NCBI GenBank assembly: GCA_033063855.1 | Contig: CP093830.1 | Coordinates: 2,170,854 to 2,234,853, forward strand | Length of the DNA stretch: 64,000 nt | Reading direction: 5' to 3' | Source: Smittia aterrima | Taxonomy: Eukaryota > Arthropoda > Insecta > Diptera > Chironomidae | Shown: positions 38,132 to 49,686 of the stretch, piece after piece | How the letters are laid out: each line of letters begins with the position of its first letter | How positions within the stretch are numbered: position 1 is the first letter of the stretch | The notes under the pieces: model-generated | Database searches by the model: none | What the model was told of the DNA's origin: nothing | Seen by the model: only the letters and a program-made list of their open reading frames with translations | Translations under genes and position numbers: made by a program

Positions 38132-40675
38132 ATGTCTTTGAATGATGAAAGATACTCGCTTAAAGTGGAAATTGTTAATTCGGATGAGGAGCAGTTTGAA
38201 CTTGTGGAGGATTTGATTGAATTCGCACCAGAAGAAGTGGAGTTCGAGCAATATGAGTTTATCGAAATTAAGGAAGAATTGACAGGAGAAAAACCGAAGG
38301 CTTTCGTCGATGGAAATGAACTATCTCAAGAAGATAAGTGTTTTATGATCAAAATCGAATCCGATGAGTTTATTAGCAAAGATCGGATCTTCAAGTGCAG
38401 CAACAGAAATTGTTTTCTCGCAAAGATTTTCTTTGAAACTCAACAGGAACTACAGCAACATAATCTAATCCACTTACAGCAGCTTCAGTCAAATCAATGT
38501 CCGATTTGCAGCAAGATACTTTCCAACAGAAAAAACTGCAACACTCACATAGAAGCTCGTCACAATCCCAAACGATATCAGTGCGATAATTGCGGAAAAT
38601 CATTTAGAAGCAAAGATAATTTAAGACTTCATATGAGCCATCATCGGAAGTACTTCATGGTCGAGTGTCGAGCTTGTAAGAAAACTTACAAAAGTATGCA
38701 ATCGCTACGGTATCACCTTCGCCAACATTTCGAGCATCATCAATGTGAAACTTGTGGGACAGTCTTTGAACACAAAAAGCTTTTGTTGGGACACATCGCA
38801 GCAAAGCACAATCATGATCTGATGATACAGTGTCGTTTCTGCACGAGAATGTTTTCACGAAAGGATGTACGCGAAGCTCACGAACGAGAAATTCATAAAA
38901 ACGGACTGATTGGATCTCACTTTAAGTGTCATGAGTGTGATTTCGCTTTTGATCTTCGAGACGACTTGATGAATCACAGAATCCTCTCGCATTACTCTGG
39001 TGTCGTTCATACATGTGATGACTGCGGAAAGATCTTCAGGAAGAAGAGCTTGCTTGATCAACACAAGAATAGTCATAGAGAAAAGTCGATTCAATGTGAC
39101 AGTTGCAAAATGATGTTCACATTCATCACAGCATTGAGAAAGCATAAAAAGCTCGGTCGATGCAAAGGCCCAGCATCTGAAAATCAAAAAGATTCTTTGA
39201 CAAAAGAAGAAATCGCGAGGATAGCAAAGCAACAGCTTCAAGAGATCACCGTGAATCCAATTAAGAAACCTGAGCCAATTGATCTCTTTCATGATCTTGC
39301 TAAAGAAGAAGAAGAAGCTAGCGAAGTGGTGAGAATCAAGAAGAAACCGGGTCGGAAAAAGAAGGAATTATTCGAGTATGAAGAGATTGAAGAAGAACAA
39401 GCAGGATCGAGCGTTGAAAGGTAAGAAATTAATTTGTTTTAAGTTTTGATGTGGTTTCAATGAAATTTCTTTTTAGACGTCCAACAAAAAAATCTGCAAT
39501 CACAATCAAGACAATTACTGAACCAGAACTTGACTTTTATCGGCAAAAAGCTGATTCAGAGATAACTTTTAGCTCAAGCGGACGAGCAATCAAAAGGAAA
39601 TTTCCGCAATATCTTCCAGGACGTCTCAAGATGGTCAATATTCCCAAAAAATCAAACATTCCCTTTGAATGCGATAAATGTGGCAAGTCATTGGACAGTA
39701 AAGTAAGGCTGATTTCTCATCTCAACAGCCACGTTCGAATTCAAAAGCACAAATGCGAAATTTGCTCTAGAACTTTCATGAACTTGGCGGGTCTTAAGAA
39801 GCATTGCATGATCACACACCGTGAGGAGAATCCCTTCAAACAAAAGAAGTTTCGATGTGAAAGATGTCCAAAGAGTTATCTCACTGAATTTCTGTTATCT
39901 CAGCACAAACTTTCTCATGAAAATCGAAAGGATCAGAAATGTGATCAATGCTCCTTTGCAACGAATGCTCCTTACGACTTGAAAAATCATATCAAACGAA
40001 TTCACAAGGCAACTAAGGATTTCTTTTGTCCTGAAGAAAACTGTGGCAAAGCGTTTAAACGACGATGCGACATGGAAAATCATCGTAAAACAGTTCACAC
40101 GGATGTTAAGGTTTATGTGAAATGTCCAATTTGCGATGTAATCGTGTTGGAGAAAGGACTTCAAAGTCACATTATCAATCGACATTCAGAAAAGGCAAAA
40201 GAAAAACCTTTTGTTTGCCAAGTCTGCGGAAGAGCTGAGCGTTATGAGAAGAATCTTCAACGACATTACGAAGCTGTTCATGAACCCGCTGATCGAGGAG
40301 TGATTTATTCTTGTCCATCGTGTCCACAAACATTTTTCCGACGACGAGAGTTGACAGCTCACTCATTTGAACATTTTTCTGGAATCATCTACGAGTGTCA
40401 AATATGTGCCAACAAATATAAATCGAAAAAGGAGTTGACGAATCATGTAAGTTAACATTTTGCCGTTCAATCGAAAAAATATTTAAACTTGATTCTTCTT
40501 TCAGGTTTATTCGCACAAATGCAAAGAATTTCCATGTCCCATGTGCAACGTTGTATTTCAAACGAAGTCTGGTCGAGCCAAGCACATGAAGAAATATAAT
40601 TTTCTTACGGACGTAAAAAGTCAAGAAACTGAAAGTGATAATGATCTTAAAGGAGATTATGTCAAATTTTCATAA
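38132..40675 (+). CDS. C2H2 zinc-finger protein with about 19 fingers
   Basis: Three coding exons are seen: 38132-39420, 39477-40446 and 40505-40675 (introns of 56 and 58 nt). They give 809 aa. The start is the ATG at 38132 (AAAAAATGTC); the frame is open upstream but has no earlier ATG. The N-terminus is very acidic and lacks a ZAD. Nine C2H2-type units follow in exon 1, including a first one with four residues between its cysteines and a last one of C2HC form. Then comes a basic linker (KKKPGRKKKE) and a second block of about nine fingers in exon 2. The finger split by the last intron ends in SH, and the final finger in exon 3 is degenerate (Tyr where the last His should be). It is likely a nuclear DNA-binding regulator. 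The two-block design recalls insect poly-zinc-finger genes. No specific orthologue is named. Confidence 0.87.
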
Positions 40676-40848
40676 AATCCTGCATGAAGACTTTCAATCA
40701 TTTTTTTTAACTGAACTCTGGCCAACTCCTTCGAAACACTTGTTTAGTTGCTTTTACACAATCTTAGACGGATAATTGTCATGCAGCCTTTCTGTACACA
40801 GAGTTAATGTCGATCGTCTAAAACATTATTTTTGTCCGTGATAAAGAA

Positions 40849-40868
40849 AATAAAGGAAACAAAATAAA
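40849..40868 (+). terminator. poly(A) signals of the 19-finger gene
   Basis: Two AATAAA words at 40849-40854 and 40863-40868, some 175-190 bp after the stop codon. Confidence 0.55.
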
Positions 40869-40981
40869 CACTTTTCTGAATTTTTAAATTTCCCGCTTCA
40901 ACCGCTCGACAGCTTCATCAAAATATTGTTTACAAGTTTTGTTATTGAATAGTTGTTTACAAAAACGAATTTGAATGAAAA

Positions 40982-42677
40982 ATGGACCTAAAATTAAAGT
41001 GTAAGCTTTGCTACGACCACTTACAAGACTATGAAATAGATAACATTGTCACCTCCGACATACAAACGCAAATCGTTGAGATCTTCCCATCAGTAAGAAA
41101 TTAAAAAGAAATTTCGTGAAAAACATAATTTTTTTACATTTTTAACTCTTTTATAGATTTATCTGGTTGGAGATCAATCAAATTCCTTATGTGATCGCTG
41201 CTTTTCAAAGATAAATGACATTTCATCGTTCAGGAAGGAAATTCTTCAAAAACAGAAAAACTTGTCATTAGAATGTTTACAACTTGAAGATGTTGTAATT
41301 AAGCTCGAAAGTGATTGTTTAATTCTTGAAGAATCAGAGTTGAAACAAGAAATTCTTTTCACCGAGGAGATTCAATTACAAGAAACTAAAACGAAACCGA
41401 TCAAAAAGCGAAAACCTGTCAGTCAGAAGAAGAACAAAGTTAAGAAGCGATATCTTCGATCAAATCCAAAGCTTGCTGTCGCAATAATTCACAAAGATGG
41501 AATACATGCAACCTGTGAGTTCTGCGGAAAGGTTGTTAGAAAAGTTTCGTTGAATAGTCATTTGAATAAGGTTCATTATCGGAAAACGAATGTGGAGTGT
41601 GATCTCTGCGGAGAAAGATTCTTTCAGAAAAGCGAAGTTCGTTCTCACATCGAATCGCATCTTCGCAATTCCAATCGTAAACGATATCGTTATGGAGGTA
41701 TACAGAGGAATGATTTTAACGAAAGTGAGCCAGTAAATACTTCAAAAAATTTGAAAGTCACGAGTTTGAACGTAACTTGTGAGATTTGTGGAAAAGTTAT
41801 GAAAAGACGATCGTTGTACTCACATTTAAATTTCATTCATTATCAGAAAACGAAATTTGAATGTGATTTATGTGGAGAAAGGTTCTATCAGAGAGGCCGA
41901 CTTCGTTCGCACATGGAGTCTCACATTCGCCAAAGACAAAAACGAAAAATAATTTATCCCTGCAATGTATGCGGTGAACAGTTTAAATCTGTAGCAAGAG
42001 TATTCAAGCACAGAATGAGCGTTCATTCTGAAGAACCGACCGAAGTGTTTTCCTGTCACTGTGGAAAGCAATTCTCAAGTCCCCACAACCTACAAGTCCA
42101 CATCAACTTGAAACACATCAAGCAAGAGCACAAATGCAAAGAATGTGATAAAATATTTTACGACAAAACTTATCTAACACAGCACTTCAGAGATCATCAT
42201 AGACCTAGAAACACAGAAGTCATCATATGCAATGTTTGTGGAAAAGTATTAACGTCGACAAGAAAATTCATTTACCACATGGCAAGTCACGAGAAGAAGT
42301 TTATTTGTGAAGAGCCTGGATGTGGAAAGAAATTCGCTGCCAACTTCAAACTTCGCCAACATAAGGAGATAAATCACATTAAAGCAGGAGATCATAAGTG
42401 CCCCTACGAAGAATGCACAAGAACTTACAACACGAGAGGTTTACTTAGAAAGCACATCGCAAGCAGTCATCTCAAAATACAATTTAATTGTCCAGCCGAG
42501 AACTGTACGTACAAAAATCAACGCAAGGAGTACATGAAGAAACACATTAACAATCATCATAAAAATCTTGAAATGAAAGAATTTAAAAGAATCGCTGAAG
42601 CTGTAGAGAAGATGAAGTTCATTCAATATAGTGATGGACCATTGAAAGAGGAAGAGAGCAGACTAATTCTCTTTTAA
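40982..42677 (+). CDS. ZAD-type C2H2 zinc-finger protein
   Basis: Two coding exons are seen: 40982-41092 and 41157-42677 (64-nt intron). They give 543 aa. The N-terminal ZAD has its zinc ligands at Cys7/Cys10 (CKLC) in exon 1 and Cys49/Cys52 (CDRC) in exon 2. This domain mediates homodimerisation in arthropod transcription factors. A basic linker is followed by about eleven C2H2 fingers, one of unusual C-H-C spacing (FSCHCGKQF). Fingers 1-2 and 3-4 are near copies of each other, sharing SHLN, KT-ECDLCGERF and RSH-ESH. It lies head-to-tail with the preceding finger gene, 306 bp from stop to start. ZAD genes are expanded and fast-evolving in insects, so orthology to a named gene is not claimed. 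Confidence 0.9.
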
Positions 42678-43450
42678 AATTGGTAATTAGAATTTAAATA
42701 AAATGAGAACATTACAGAAAACTATTTTAAGTTTATTATCTTTAAACGCAGCTCGATGATGTTTATATTCTGTTGATGCGCGTAATTTCACCGGAAAACG
42801 CAATATAATCATTAAAAGTAATTAGGATGTAAACAAATAATTTGCGCAAGACCTGAATAACTTATTCAGAAAAGTATTTAGAGCATTGTCGAGAAATCAA
42901 CAGCAACAAAGTTTCAGTCAGATCACAAGAATCTTGAGAAGATTCCTTATAAAGAATTCAAAAGAGAAAGATAGAACTTCACGTGGAAAATTATTTGTTG
43001 CTGCAAGAAACATGAGGAAAACTTTCGAAATTTATCGCACATGTGATCGGCGAGCATGTTCGAGTTACTACATGAACATATTAACTGACACTACAACTCA
43101 AAAGAAAAGGAAAATTCTTTTATTTTTAAACATTTTCTATTCGGCTTCGGCTAAAAATATCCGGAGAATTGATTTTCATCTGCTCGTTGAAAGTTTTTCT
43201 CAGTTTTAAGAGAAAAGCGAAACGAGTCAGTTGCAGAGTAAAATCGTGAAAATTCGGAAAATTAACCAAAATTTTGCTTTGTTCATCTTAATTAGCTCGA
43301 AAAACTCATTCCCAACATTGCGCAACACGAAACTAAACGAAAGTTACTTTGAAATTCAAGTGAAAATTGTGAAAGCTCATGAAAATCCTCGAGGAAAAGT
43401 AGAGACAAAGAGAAATCTGCTCGGAATAAAGTTAATGACATTTGGTGACA
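42678..43450 (+). promoter_or_regulatory. 3' end of the ZAD gene and upstream region of the coiled-coil gene
   Basis: AATAAA at 42697-42702 is the probable poly(A) signal of the ZAD gene. The remaining 750 bp precede ATG 43451. An open frame at 42886-43209 (107 codons) starts with TTG, is Arg/Lys/Ser-rich, and resembles no family. It is more likely 5'UTR or promoter than a gene. Confidence 0.5.
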
Positions 43451-46400
43451 ATGGGAACGACACAAAGCCGCGACTCAACTGCCCCTCCCGGTCCAATCGC
43501 AGCTGAAAATGAAAATATGTTACTTTCCAATGTCACCGCGATCGAATCGGATGACGAATTTGCCGATTGCACAGAAGAATTAGAGAACTTGAGTGCTGAT
43601 ATCAACGATGACGGCATCATCGTCGAAAGGAATTTGAAACCACTTGAGAAAGAAAATTCAGGCGATGACGTACCGCGATCACACACGAAACAGCTTAAAC
43701 AAATCGAATCAGATGATGATGACGATGAATCATTCGAGGATCGAAAAGAAAGACAAAGGAAGGAAATGGAAGATTTTCGAGATGAAATGAATAAGAAGAG
43801 GGAATTGCGACAGCAGTGTATAAAGAAGCTTCGTGAAGAGTTGACTGATTTACGAGAAAAGCTTTCTTCAGAAATGGAAACAAACTCTCAACTGCGTGAC
43901 GCTCTTGACTCTCAAGGTGGGTCAAAGTCATTTGAGGAATTAGCCGACGAGAACAAGAAGCTAAAGGCGGAGCTTGCCGAGTGCCAAATGTTCTTACAGA
44001 CATCAAACTCGGAAAACATCAATTCAACTTTCGAAAAACAAGCTTTGCGAGATCAAGTTCGTTCGTTAAAGGAAGTAATCGCCGCGGTAAAAGAAATGCT
44101 GAAGATTCGAGAGGTTCAAGTCGATCAAATGAAGTCGAAGTTAACCGAAATCGAGTCGACATTCGCTGAACGTGAAACGAAGATCATGTCAACTGCGTTG
44201 CAGCAAGAATATCAACGACAATTGGAAAACATTCGAAATATGCGTGATCTCTACGATGAGCGAGCAGAAATTCTGGTTCGTGAGAAGGATGCGATTAAGC
44301 AACAGCTTGAAGAGAAGGAAGCCGAGTTGAAAACGGAAATGGAAAAGTGAGTTAAACAGATTTTAAATGAATTCATTGCGTTCAGGGAAGTGATCAATCA
44401 AATCCTTTTAATGATGAAAAACATTCGCAGCACGTGAATTTCTTTAAAACATTTTCGTGGAGTTCATAAAATTTCCTTGAACGAGACTTAATTTATGGAA
44501 TGTTTTGACCTCAATAAAAATAATTATCTTTAACCAGATCGAGCAAACTTGAAGAAGACATCGTCAGCATGGAAAATAATTTGAAAGTTAAGAAAGACGA
44601 CATCGTTACTCTTGAGAGTGAAATAAATTTGTTAAAATCAGATAAGACGCAAGTCGCATCGGAAATGTCAGCTGTCAATCAGGTGAGTTAACTAAAAAAA
44701 TTCTAATTTTCTTTTTTATAAAAAAATTCTTTTCCAGCTCATTGCTCAAGTTCTTTTCGGTTTCAACGCAAATGGAAACCACATCGACATTGATAAGCTC
44801 GTCAGCATGTTGGAACAAAATCGCGATTTATTAAATGAGATGGCGATCAAGGAAGATTATGAAGGAATCGATGAAGGTTCATTCCTCCCGAAACTTCTGT
44901 ACGATCTTTTCATTCAAGCAAATCAACCTCCAAACGAAGAAGATCAAGAAGTGAAATCATCCGAAACTTCTTGTGTAAGTTCACCAGAGGAAATAGCTGA
45001 GAAGCTTCCAAAAGTTTGGAGAGTCTTGATTGAGCTTTTGAGTCATCACAAGAAATTAAATGAAGAAGAAGAGGATCGAGTTGTTGTCGATTGCTACAAG
45101 TCAGTTCAAACACCAAATGGCACTCAAAGCGTTTTAAGCGTGAGTAAGACTTTCATCAAACTCAAGGATCTCATTCTCGAGAAGAGATCACTTCAAAAAG
45201 ACACCACGCGACTCAAAACATTATATGGACATCTCGAGCAAAGATTAGACAAACAAGAGAAGCGACTTAGTACTGTCAGTTTGGAGTTGACTAAAACGTG
45301 GCATCTTGTCGGAAAAATTAAGGTAAATTATTCAAAAACTTATTTTTGTCAACTTTGTTTGATGTTTTCTTTATTTTCGCAGAGACAAAACCGTCAACTT
45401 CATACTCACGAACAAATTCTTTGCTATCAACTTCAACAAAAGCGAAGACTTCTTAACGAACTCAAAGCAGAGCTTGAATATTGCAGAAAGAAATGGGCAT
45501 TAGCTCGTGCTTTGAATACTGAATCTGAAGAACAATGCAAACAGCTCCGTCACGAATTTTCAATGCGCAAAGTTCAAGATCAAAACTCAGCTGAAAGTGG
45601 ATATAGCGACGAGCACCCTTCAGATCCTGAAATTGATGATGAAGAAGCAGGTCCATCAAAGCCAACAACGAAATATGGTCGTTTCGATGAAAATTTGATG
45701 AAATTCGATAGAACAGCTTCTCCACAGAACTCAGAGAGAAGACGAAGCGAAGTTCCGTTGATCGGCGACTTTTCCAAATTTTCAATTTTCGCAAGAGCTC
45801 AAAGCGAACCACCAAGTGTTCCAAGTCCAATCGACGATCCAGATACTTTTGAAGTGCTTGACTTAATCCCAGATCCATTAATGGAAAGATGCGTCGTAAC
45901 TCATGCGGCAGGTCCATCAAATGAATCGAATCGTCCTGTAGTAACTCCATCGCCTGAGGTTCTTGTTCATAATCAACCAAAGTTAAAAGCTCAAATGAGA
46001 AAACACAAAAAAGACAAGAAACGTAAGATAGGAAGTAAAGGAGAATCAGCAGAAGAAATGTTTATGCGTTTGACCGGTAAGAATGTAAGTGAGTGCAGCA
46101 CCTGTTCAACATCAAGCATTGATCAGGACGATCACGAGAATATCGAAGAGATTCAAGAGATTCCTTTAGACGAAACTGTAGTAATAGAAGAAGCAATTAT
46201 CATGGAAGCGATTTCAGTTAGTTTAGAGGAACAAGCAGTTTGTGAAGCTATCCAAGTTTTTGAAAATGTTACTGACGAGCAACCGCAATCGTCATCTTCC
46301 ACTAAAGACGACATTACAAGTTTAACGTCAAAAGAACAAGATTATCTGCAGCGACGAGAAGAGAGACTTGCACGACTGGAAGCAGAAGCTCAAGCCTTTT

Positions 46401-46603
46401 ACGATAAAATGGCTCGAAACAAAGACAAAGGCGTTAAACTCGACAATCACCTAAATGACATTCATCAAAATTTTCTCGAAAGGAACCGGGAAAAATCAAA
46501 GTCAGTTGATGAGAAGACAGAAGATGGACCGTCAACAAGCGATGAAGCGACAGATAAATCTCCGAAACAAACTGAGTCAGAAGAAAAATCTGACGAAGAA
46601 TAA
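43451..46603 (+). CDS. coiled-coil protein with N-myristoylation-type start; possibly quick-to-court-like
   Basis: Four coding exons are seen: 43451-44346, 44538-44682, 44738-45322 and 45383-46603. They give 948 aa. The start MGTTQSRD fits the N-myristoylation consensus (Gly2, Ser6), suggesting membrane attachment. Residues about 90-350 are Glu/Lys/Leu heptads (long coiled coil). Next come a conserved-looking helical block (VLFGFNANG, LPKLLYDLF, VWRVLIELLSHHK), a second coiled coil (LLNELKAELEYCRKKW), an SAESGYSD motif, and an acidic Ser-rich tail with a last short coiled coil. The overall plan recalls insect quick-to-court, but I cannot confirm this. The third intron (45323-45382, 60 nt) is stop-free and in frame. 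A poly(A) signal lies at 46711. The gene is confident; the family name is tentative. Confidence 0.8.
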
Positions 46604-47177
46604 TCGCAACGAAATACAAATTAAAATTCGAAATATTTTTTAAACTTTCCTTTGTCAATGAAATATTTTCATTCTCTCTCCTTTTGTATGAGAGAAATAT
46701 TTTTTTAATTAATAAATTTCTGAAATGAGATAAAGATTTAAAAATTTGCCTCAAATTTCTCTTCGTTCGTCACTCCCTCATCACACGTCACACAATGGAT
46801 ATCTCTCAAGGAATTTCACAATGAGACGAAAAATTGAAATCTTTTAGTCACTTTTATTTTGATAGCGAAAAAAACATTTCTTGAAGTAAATATTTTGTCA
46901 AGACTGATTCACTTTCTATTACAGTAAATGTGCTTATCTTTCACAAATTTCTTAATAAAATTTATTTTCCCTTCAATTGCGACATAAATTTAAATGAACT
47001 TAAATAAAATTCGTTCCTGTTTTGCATGCCAAGAACGAACGGGACAAGTAAAAGTTTGTTGTAAAACAAAATTCCTTACATCTAATTGAAACAAAACGAT
47101 TTCAATCACTCATAAGTGATTCTACGTCGTTTGCTCTTCAGCTCTTGCAGTCACATAATTTTTTGTAGCCATTCGAT
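46604..47177. terminator. convergent 3' ends of the coiled-coil gene and Sce
   Basis: The plus-strand gene probably ends at AATAAA 46711-46716. The minus-strand Sce gene probably uses a reverse AATAAA (TTTATT) at 46971-46976. No gene is seen between them. Confidence 0.5.
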
Positions 47178-48437
47178 TTAAGATTTGCATGAGTAGAACA
47201 TCTCAAGCGGTTTGTTGACCTGCGAGAGAGAACGGAAGATTTGATTAAGATTCCCAGGAGGTTGTTTGAACGTACTAACATTTCTCACCTTCCAGAACTT
47301 CTCATTGACCTGCTGTAAAGTCTGGTTTCCACTCAACACCACAAGTTGCGAGGGCATTGGCGCAATGTAAATACTGAAAGTTAATGTCTTGAAGGTTGGT
47401 TCAGTCAGCTGTGCGTCTAGCGATAGTCTCATTGCTAAATATTTGCTGAGATGATCAACAGTGGCGTTTGAGGTCGTCTTCAAGTAGCGTACAGTGTTTT
47501 CCTTTAGAGCTTTCATTAGAACATTTTCTCCATTCATTTCAGTTGGGTGTGGTTTAAATACAAGTTCGATTTCGTCTCCGCCATCAGTTCCATCTTCAGT
47601 ATCTGCATTAGAATCACCTCCTTCAGTTTGTCCATCCATTTCGCTGTTGCTCTCTGAATCTTCGCTCTTTTCTGATGTTGTCATTACTGATCTGGCTCTC
47701 TTCGACTGACTTGGTTTGCTAGCGGAGCTTGATTGCGATGGTACAGGAGATGGAGTGCTTCGAGCTGATGGTGGATTGGACGATTGACGTGTCGATTCTC
47801 CTTGACTTGAAGATACTCCGTCGATTCCGTTTTGTGAGTTTCCTGCTTCTTCGCCACCTTTTCGAACTCGTTGAGGACGATTCTGTGACTGTAATTTAAT
47901 TCCCTCAGTGATGGAGTTCACAAGCGCTTGTTGAGAATGACTTTTGTTGAACTTCGCAAGAACTTTCTCTTGATGCTTTTCATATTCGTCGCGACTCGGA
48001 TAAATTTTCTGAAATAAAGAAATCTTCAATTGATACAGCAAAGATTTCGATCTTCATTTCCTTACCGAAATTAAGCAATCAAAGTTAGGATCTGGTCGAA
48101 GAGATCTTTTTGAAACGAGCTTCTTTCTGCAAGTTGGACATTCCTTGTTGCCGGATCTCAAAGCCGTAATAATGCAATCGCTACAGAAACGGTGTAAGCA
48201 CTCTTTTGTCGTCATAGTCTTCTTCAGCATGTCCAAGCAGATCGGGCACCTGTAGAAATAGAATATTAGAAGAAGAAAAACAACGCATCATTATTGATTA
48301 GTTATTTACATCAATTCTGAGTGCAGAGAACGCGGCGAAACTGCAATTTCCGTGTTATCAGTAATCACTTCCTGGGGTGTTCGATGTAGCTCGTAAAGCG
48401 ACAAGTCCCAAGTCTTATTTTGTGTTTGAGGCTCCAT
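47178..48437 (-). CDS. Sce: Sce/RING1, E3 ubiquitin ligase of Polycomb repressive complex 1
   Basis: Four coding exons are seen on the minus strand: 48310-48437, 48066-48249, 47289-48008 and 47178-47219. They give 357 aa. The N-terminus ([17 protein letters not shown]) is the RING1/RNF2 signature. The RING is C3HC4 with Cys44, Cys47, Cys60, His62, Cys65, Cys68, Cys80 and Cys83. A Ser/Pro-rich linker, an acidic patch and the C-terminal RAWUL domain follow ([22 protein letters not shown], split here only for naming). The last 69-nt intron is in frame and stop-free; removing it restores the family C-terminus [13 protein letters not shown]. In PRC1 the protein mono-ubiquitinates histone H2A and binds Polycomb/CBX and PCGF proteins in the nucleus. 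Confidence 0.95.
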
Positions 48438-48616
48438 TAAAACTTTTTTTGTTCTTCGATTTAAAATAAAAAAAATATTTTCAGGGGATTTGCTACGCGA
48501 AATATTTCATTTGAATTTTGTCGTTAAATATTTTTTAAAAATTTCATTTATTTAACAAAAATTGTTATTGCAGCTTGTTCATAATGGTAAATATTTATAA
48601 TAAATCTGATTGCAAA

Positions 48617-49508
48617 TTACATTGCGCGACTTGCTTGAATTTCAACTCCAAAGTGAATGAAGTGATTCTTGAGAAATTCTCTTCGAGGCAGATCGCAGAT
48701 GATGTCATAGAAGGAATGTTGCTTTATTAGTTTCTCGAATTCAATCGATAAAACTAGGAAATGATGTTCAGAAGGAGCATCAAGGTCGCTATTTGTCTCA
48801 TTCTCAAACTCGAATTTCACAAGAAGTCTTCGTCTGAAGTGTGAGAAGTTAATGACTCTAATCTTCTGCTGGGTTTCTCTTGTTTCTTTTGATTCCTGAC
48901 AAGCCAATGCAAGTCGTTTGCTCTTCATTGCTCGCAATTTATCCAATAAGCCTCCTTTGACTTGATGAACTGCTTTGTACTTTGGTTTCAGCTGATGAAT
49001 CTTATTTATCTCTTCGTTCAGTTTTGCAATAAGTTCTCCTTCTTGAGATCGAAGAAAAAGATCGTCGCCTTCTGAAAATTCTTCGATCAGAGGAGAATAG
49101 ACGCACTGTTCGTCATTATTTTCTGTACAGCTAAAAACAAACTATGTATTAAGATTCGATAATTTAATAAGAGAAATCAATCATAGCTTACGAAATATCA
49201 GGAAGATCACAATCGTCAAAATCATGAGTCGTGAGATACGGCAAAATATCTGTTTTATCAACTGAATCAGTGATCGACTTCTTTTCGCTTTGAGGAATAG
49301 TTATTGCTGTATTCAATTTCTGAATCTTTTTCCATTGAAACACTGAAGGCAGCAATTGTGAAACTCCGTCGTTCTGTTTACGTTTGCTTGCATTTCGCTT
49401 TTCGATAGTTTGATTGGATTGTCTTTTATTTGAACGTGAAGTTTCTGATTTCTTGATTCTTGAAGAGCTATCATTAAAAATATCTTTGAATTGTGAGAAG
49501 TCACTCAT
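48617..49508 (-). CDS. unrecognised 276-aa protein
   Basis: Two coding exons are seen on the minus strand: 49192-49508 and 48617-49130 (61-nt intron, phase 2). The start is ATG 49508. The N-terminal half is Ser/Lys/Asn-rich and looks disordered, with KRQSNQ and KRKQND basic patches that could act as nuclear signals. The middle is acidic and then helical (KLNEEINKIHQLKPKYKAV). The C-terminal about 90 aa look folded, with FSHFRRRLLVKFEF and DLPRREFLKNHFIHFGVE. I do not recognise a family. It is packed closely, 180 bp from stop to the Sce ATG and 178 bp head-to-head with GPHR, which suits a broadly expressed gene. The exon model is supported by a clean donor and acceptor and a continuous frame. 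Confidence 0.72.
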
Positions 49509-49686
49509 GATTAGCCTTATAAACTTGATTTCAGAGAAAGATCGTTCACAGACTTCGAAAAAGTAAATTCAGGTTTTATTGAACGCACTCAAAGGGAATA
49601 CAACTCCAAATATTTTCTGACGAAAATGAATTATTGACAACAATAATTGCCTTTGAAATAAAAACGCTGAGACTGTGATAAGTTCG
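49509..49686. promoter_or_regulatory. bidirectional promoter of the 276-aa gene and GPHR
   Basis: Only 178 bp separate two divergent ATGs (49508 minus, 49687 plus). No TATA-Initiator pair was seen, as usual for housekeeping divergent promoters. The role is inferred from layout alone. Confidence 0.55.

Noticed and set aside
42886..43209. 107-codon plus-strand frame upstream of the coiled-coil gene
   Set aside because: It begins with TTG, is basic and Ser-rich, and sits in the promoter or 5'UTR interval.
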